Positions 61,057-64,000 of a stretch of DNA of 64,000 bases are shown here, piece after piece. This DNA comes from Bacteroidales bacterium (GTDB lineage Bacteria; Bacteroidota; Bacteroidia; Bacteroidales; UBA932): the NCBI GenBank assembly GCA_022647615.1, contig JALCKZ010000001.1, positions 546,178-610,177 on the forward strand. The letters run 5' to 3'. Each line of letters starts with the position of its first letter. Position 1 is the stretch's first letter. Under the pieces are notes generated by a model that saw only the letters and a program-made list of their open reading frames with translations, made no database searches and was not told the DNA's origin. A program made the translations under genes and the position numbers.

Positions 61057-61686
61057 TTATTTGAACATCGGAGCAAATTTTGCAAGATTCTCCGCTGTTG
61101 GAGGTATCCCGTATAACTCACACATTTGCACAGGATTAACCGCTCTAGGAATAATAATCCAAAGAATAATATAAACTAGAAAACCAAATAGTCCCGCAAA
61201 GAAGGCTAATATGAATATGACCTTCATAAGAACTGGATCCAAATCAAAATAATATGCAATACCTGTGCAGACTCCGCCTAGCGTATGACGTCCCGGATCT
61301 CTGTAAAGTTTATGAGACGGCACCATTTTGTAAGAAGCACTTCCATTGCCTGCGGCCGAATTATACTCAGTCCCGGCATATTCACCGTTTGCACCCTGTT
61401 GTGCTGTGTCTTGAGCATTTTTAATGTATGGTTGCCCGTCCGGCATTCCAAGCTGAGCCGTAATTTCATCTACCATTTTAGAATCAACCACATTTCTAAA
61501 GGAATCAATCTTGGTGGAGAAAAGCTCTGCAATTCTCGCCTCCAAATCTTTCATTGTCTCGTCGCTTTGAACTCCAAGTTTTGAGTTGTTCTTAAAAGCG
61601 TTTAGATAATTTTTTAAATCTGAATAAGCCTCCGTTTCAATTGTGAAACTTTTACCGCCAATTCCAACTGTTAACACTGTTTTCAT
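61057..61686 (-). CDS. PspC-domain protein, short paralogue
   Basis: 209 residues. N-terminal soluble domain (VLTVGIGGKSFTIETEAYSDLKNYL, LEARIAELFSTKI) homologous to the start of the large PspC protein, then a PspC domain (HKLYRDPGRHTLGGVCTGIAYYFDLDPVLMKVIFILAFFAG, ~115-160) with two membrane segments. First gene of the PspC-PadR-PspC run, behind a TATATTTG box. Confidence 0.88.
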   Translation of the reverse strand: MKTVLTVGIGGKSFTIETEAYSDLKNYLNAFKNNSKLGVQSDETMKDLEARIAELFSTKIDSFRNVVDSKMVDEITAQLGMPDGQPYIKNAQDTAQQGANGEYAGTEYNSAAGNGSASYKMVPSHKLYRDPGRHTLGGVCTGIAYYFDLDPVLMKVIFILAFFAGLFGFLVYIILWIIIPRAVNPVQMCELYGIPPTAENLAKFAPMFK

Positions 61687-61729
61687 CTTGTATTTTTTTA
61701 TTGTTTATTTTCTCTAGTATTTGGTACTG

Positions 61730-61737
61730 CAAATATA
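61730..61737 (-). promoter_or_regulatory. -7 box of the PspC-PadR cluster
   Basis: TATATTTG on the minus strand, 44 bp from the ATG at 61686. Just upstream is an imperfect GTACTAAA/TAGTACTTTG dyad (61749-61782) that could be an operator, e.g. for the PadR protein. Confidence 0.5.
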
Positions 61738-61748
61738 TGGTGATTATT

Positions 61749-61782
61749 TAGTACTTTGTATCGCAAGGTACTAAAATATTTT
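61749..61782. promoter_or_regulatory. Possible operator upstream of the PspC-PadR cluster
   Basis: TTTAGTACTTTGTATCGCAAGGTACTAAA: TTTAGTAC and GTACTAAA are exact inverse halves (about 61747-61754 and 61768-61775) separated by ~13 bases, and a related GTATTTGGTAC lies near 61716-61727. PadR proteins bind such dyads (typically ATGT-ACAT-like); autoregulation is an inference. Confidence 0.45.
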
Positions 61783-61891
61783 TAAAAGCCCGGTAATTTT
61801 GAGATTTAATCTCTTGATTACCAGGCCTATATTATCTTTTAATCCCGACGGATTATTTTGTTACTTTTTTGTTACGGTAGCCTATTTTCAC

Positions 61892-62257
61892 CTATTTTGA
61901 AGGAGTAGCAGGTGCTTGTTCTCCCGCCGGAGCTGATTGCTGAGCACCGCCGGCATTAGGGAACTGAGGCTGTGCGCCGGCCGGAGCCTGCTGCTGAAGT
62001 TCCTTTGTAAGGTCTGACTTAGTCTCTGTAACTTTTGTGGATACAAAGGCTGTAGCCAATATGCTGCAAACAATTACAATTGCTACTAGCGTCCAAGTTG
62101 CTTTCTCCAGGAAATCTGCAGTTTGTCTTACTCCAAACGTCTGATTGCCAGAGGCAAAGTTGGCTGCTAATCCGCCGCCTTTATCGTTCTGTACAAGAAC
62201 TATAATTGTTAAAAATATACTTGCAATAACAATGATGATAGCTAAAACGGTATACAT
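61892..62257 (-). CDS. secG: Preprotein translocase subunit SecG
   Basis: SecYEG accessory subunit, 121 residues. Two membrane segments (MYTVLAIIIVIASIFLTIIVLVQ; TWTLVAIVIVCSILATAFV) flank the conserved cytoplasmic loop NDKGGGLAANFASGNQTFGVRQTADFLEK. The Pro/Ala/Gln-rich C-terminal tail is longer than in E. coli, as usual in Bacteroidota. Last gene of the regulator-lptE-TPR-secG run. Confidence 0.93.
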   Translation of the reverse strand: MYTVLAIIIVIASIFLTIIVLVQNDKGGGLAANFASGNQTFGVRQTADFLEKATWTLVAIVIVCSILATAFVSTKVTETKSDLTKELQQQAPAGAQPQFPNAGGAQQSAPAGEQAPATPSK

Positions 62258-62300
62258 ATTCTAAAAATCTTATCTTTTTAACTTGTTGTAAATCTGTGTC

Positions 62301-63110
62301 TTATTTCCCCCGGCCGGAAGAAGCCTCTTTTTTAGCTTTTTCAGCCTCTTTTACAAGGGCTGCAAAGTAAGCACTTTTTTGCGGATATAGCAAAATTAGT
62401 TTGGAGAAAACCTCTATAGCCTGCTCATAATAACCCTGTTGTGCATAAACCTGTCCAAGCGTTTCCGTACAAAATTCGGGATCATCAAAGTTAACTTTGC
62501 CGTCGGGACCTATAGTGGAAGAGATTTTAGGACCACCTGCTGCTGAATCAGTTGCAAGGCGAGGAGCTTCTGACGGCAAACCTCCCTCTTCTTTCTCCAG
62601 CTGCTCAAAATCTTCCCTGGAGAAGTAATCGCCTCCAACCGGAATATATTTTATTTTAGTCTCTACCGGACTTCCGCCGGCCCTTTCTCTCTTTGCCTCT
62701 TCAATAGCTTCAGCTGCCGCAGCTTTCACATCCTCAGGCTTTTCCTCCTGCTCAACATTAATGACTTCAACAGGATTTTCTGCCTTCTCCTCCGTCTTCT
62801 CTTCTGCTTGCTCCTCCGCCTGCTCTTCTTCCTTCTCGGTTATTTTCTCTTCTACCTTCTCATTCACAACAGTTTCCAGCACCTTTTCATCTGAGGGAAC
62901 TATCTGAATAACTTTCTCATAGAGTCTTCCTCTGGAGGGTAGAAACACAGCCGAATGCCTCAGCTCAGTATCAAAAATTTCTCTGCTGATAGCCGCAAGC
63001 TTGAGAAGCAAAATCTCCCTGACATAAGAAAACCAAGGATACTCCGCAACGATGCCTTCCAGCTGGTCCGGCGTAAACTGCTCTATATTAGTAAAATCTA
63101 CATTCTCCAT
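62301..63110 (-). CDS. TPR-containing protein of the lptE-secG operon
   Basis: 269 residues. An N-terminal helical part (FTNIEQFTPDQLEGIVAEYPWFSYVREILLLKLAA), a central Glu/Lys-rich low-complexity stretch (~90-140, repeats of EEQAEEK type) and a C-terminal TPR (TLGQVYAQQGYYEQAIEVFSKLILLYPQKSAYFAALV). Conserved between lptE and secG in Bacteroidota, function unknown. ATG 63110 is used; the in-frame start at 63143 overlaps lptE. Confidence 0.75.
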   Translation of the reverse strand: MENVDFTNIEQFTPDQLEGIVAEYPWFSYVREILLLKLAAISREIFDTELRHSAVFLPSRGRLYEKVIQIVPSDEKVLETVVNEKVEEKITEKEEEQAEEQAEEKTEEKAENPVEVINVEQEEKPEDVKAAAAEAIEEAKRERAGGSPVETKIKYIPVGGDYFSREDFEQLEKEEGGLPSEAPRLATDSAAGGPKISSTIGPDGKVNFDDPEFCTETLGQVYAQQGYYEQAIEVFSKLILLYPQKSAYFAALVKEAEKAKKEASSGRGK

Positions 63111-63120
63111 ACGTAAGCCG

Positions 63121-63630
63121 CTACCAATTTGCAACCGTAGCATTAAAGATATCTTCCACCAATGTCTCTACAATCTGGTCACACAGAGCAGCTTGCACGG
63201 CATCCAAAGAATTTGTGGAGTCATAATCCTGATATGCTGCAAAAGATTTATCAAAATTCTCTTTTGGGTATTTCTCGTTCTTAAATATAATCCTGACCGT
63301 AACCGTCAGCCTGTTTTTAGATGCAACCTCCTCTGATGTAATGGCCGTAGGAGTTACCTCATAACTAGTAATATAGCCGCTTACATCCAAATCTCCCCCA
63401 TCCGTAACCATATCCAATTTTGTAAGATGTCTATACTTGTCCTGCAAAGTTTGAGTCATCTGATTTGACAATGCCGGGTTCACCTGCATTGCCTTGTTTT
63501 CTATAGTATGCACGGTTATAGATTTTACATCAGGCGCAATGGAAGTCCCGGAAAATGAATATATTCCACAACCTGTCGCGATTAATGAAATAATCAGTGC
63601 CGTCAATATATGATACTTTTTTATCCTCAT
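63121..63630 (-). CDS. lptE: LPS-assembly lipoprotein LptE-like
   Basis: 169 residues with a lipobox (LIATGC ~20) and the LptE pattern of Bacteroidota (GIYSFSGTSIAPDVKSITV, NPALSNQMTQTLQDKYRHLTKL, DLDVSGYITSYEVTPTA). In E. coli LptE plugs LptD in the outer membrane for lipopolysaccharide export. Its ATG overlaps the stop of the upstream regulator as ATGA. Confidence 0.88.
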   Translation of the reverse strand: MRIKKYHILTALIISLIATGCGIYSFSGTSIAPDVKSITVHTIENKAMQVNPALSNQMTQTLQDKYRHLTKLDMVTDGGDLDVSGYITSYEVTPTAITSEEVASKNRLTVTVRIIFKNEKYPKENFDKSFAAYQDYDSTNSLDAVQAALCDQIVETLVEDIFNATVANW

Positions 63631-64000
63631 TTTTCCAGATGTAATTCTTTAATTTTTCTGTAAAGGGTTCTCTCAGAAATTCCCAGCTCTGCCGCCGCTG
63701 CTTTCCTTCTTCCCCTATGCTTTTCCAGACACTTCTTAATTAGCTCTGCATTAACGGCATGCAGAGAGTAATCCTCTTTAACCTCAGAATATTCTTTCTC
63801 TTCCGGCTCAGGCGCAGTATCTTTTTTATTCACGATAGTTGTTCCTTGTATAGGAGATGCGTTTACTATTACCCCCTCATCGGCATTCACAACATTGCCC
63901 GCATCCTCAGGATTTTCCACGATGCCGGAAGTCAAATGAGAGCCGGTATAACCATCTGATAAAGAGGCTATTTTACTCTTCAATGAATCTACTTCCTGCT
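63627..64000 (-). CDS. C-terminal part of a Fis-type (sigma-54-dependent) regulator, 5' end beyond the window
   Basis: The frame is open to the right edge. The visible 124 or so residues end in a Fis-like helix-turn-helix (LIKKCLEKHRGRRKAAAAELGISERTLYRKIKELHLEK), the DNA-binding end of NtrC-type activators; the region before it is a flexible linker. In Bacteroides a sigma-54-type regulator precedes lptE in the same order, which supports the call, but the AAA+ domain is not visible. Confidence 0.8.
   Translation of the reverse strand, partial: QEVDSLKSKIASLSDGYTGSHLTSGIVENPEDAGNVVNADEGVIVNASPIQGTTIVNKKDTAPEPEEKEYSEVKEDYSLHAVNAELIKKCLEKHRGRRKAAAAELGISERTLYRKIKELHLEK

Overview
The window looks like a chromosomal segment of an anaerobic Bacteroidales bacterium (phylum Bacteroidota, roughly 40-45% GC by eye). 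The reasons are: many TAnnTTTG -7 promoter boxes with few recognisable Shine-Dalgarno sequences; a vitamin B12 uptake locus of the BtuH/BtuB/BtuG type; GldH; a FeoA-FeoB fusion; class III ribonucleotide reductase (NrdDG); a fumarate reductase-type cytochrome b; a methylmalonyl/propionyl-CoA carboxyltransferase with its biotin carrier; and lipoproteins with acidic or Lys-Asp residues just after the lipobox Cys. I see no prophage, insertion sequence, CRISPR array or rRNA.

Layout. 1-2.8 kb: nrdG (running off the left edge) and nrdD on the minus strand. 2.8-8.3 kb: divergent promoters, a cobalamin riboswitch, then a BtuH-like lipoprotein, a BtuB-like receptor and a BtuG-like propeller, closed by a terminator. 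8.3-12.4 kb: an alpha/beta hydrolase, feoAB, and convergent tRNA-Glu(CTC) and tRNA-Gly(GCC) sharing a terminator. 12.4-18.6 kb, minus strand: pheS, arginine deiminase, mannose-1-phosphate guanylyltransferase, yraN, biotin carrier and carboxyltransferase. 18.7-21.7 kb: gcvP. 21.7-23.1 kb: an AbiE-type toxin-antitoxin pair. 23.2-30.7 kb: smpB, a GDSL hydrolase, miaA, lgt, an rRNA-type methyltransferase, a YD-repeat secreted protein and pgk. 30.8-34.4 kb: an accessory island. 34.5-36.4 kb: pyrH-tlpA-frr. 36.5-44.5 kb: orphan sdhC, an esterase, hemW, small conserved proteins and a zinc-site-less M16 protein. 44.6-52.5 kb: TPR protein, U32 peptidase, holB, ricT, gldH, trmB and M20 amidohydrolase. 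52.5-64 kb: polyprenyl synthase, porin, thioredoxin, kbl, a TonB-type receptor, a PadR/PspC envelope-stress cluster, secG, a TPR protein, lptE and the 3' end of a Fis-type regulator.

Three signals stand out. (1) A 9-mer, CTGTCGGGA, occurs 20 times by my reading (about 0.5 expected), equally on both strands; the family CTRTCGNGA occurs nearly 50 times. Its density and scatter, and one intergenic inverted pair, resemble a DNA-uptake-sequence system. (2) At 30.8-34.4 kb there is a two-unit cassette array bounded by three copies of a 15-bp palindrome. It carries two mosaic secreted paralogues and a lipoprotein with a complete JAMM metalloprotease motif, which a ten-G tract puts out of frame (a candidate phase switch, currently OFF). 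A 16-bp inverted repeat pair lies upstream of the second unit. (3) Several housekeeping enzymes carry in-frame minisatellite or low-complexity insertions (nrdG, hemW, ricT, gcvP, miaA).
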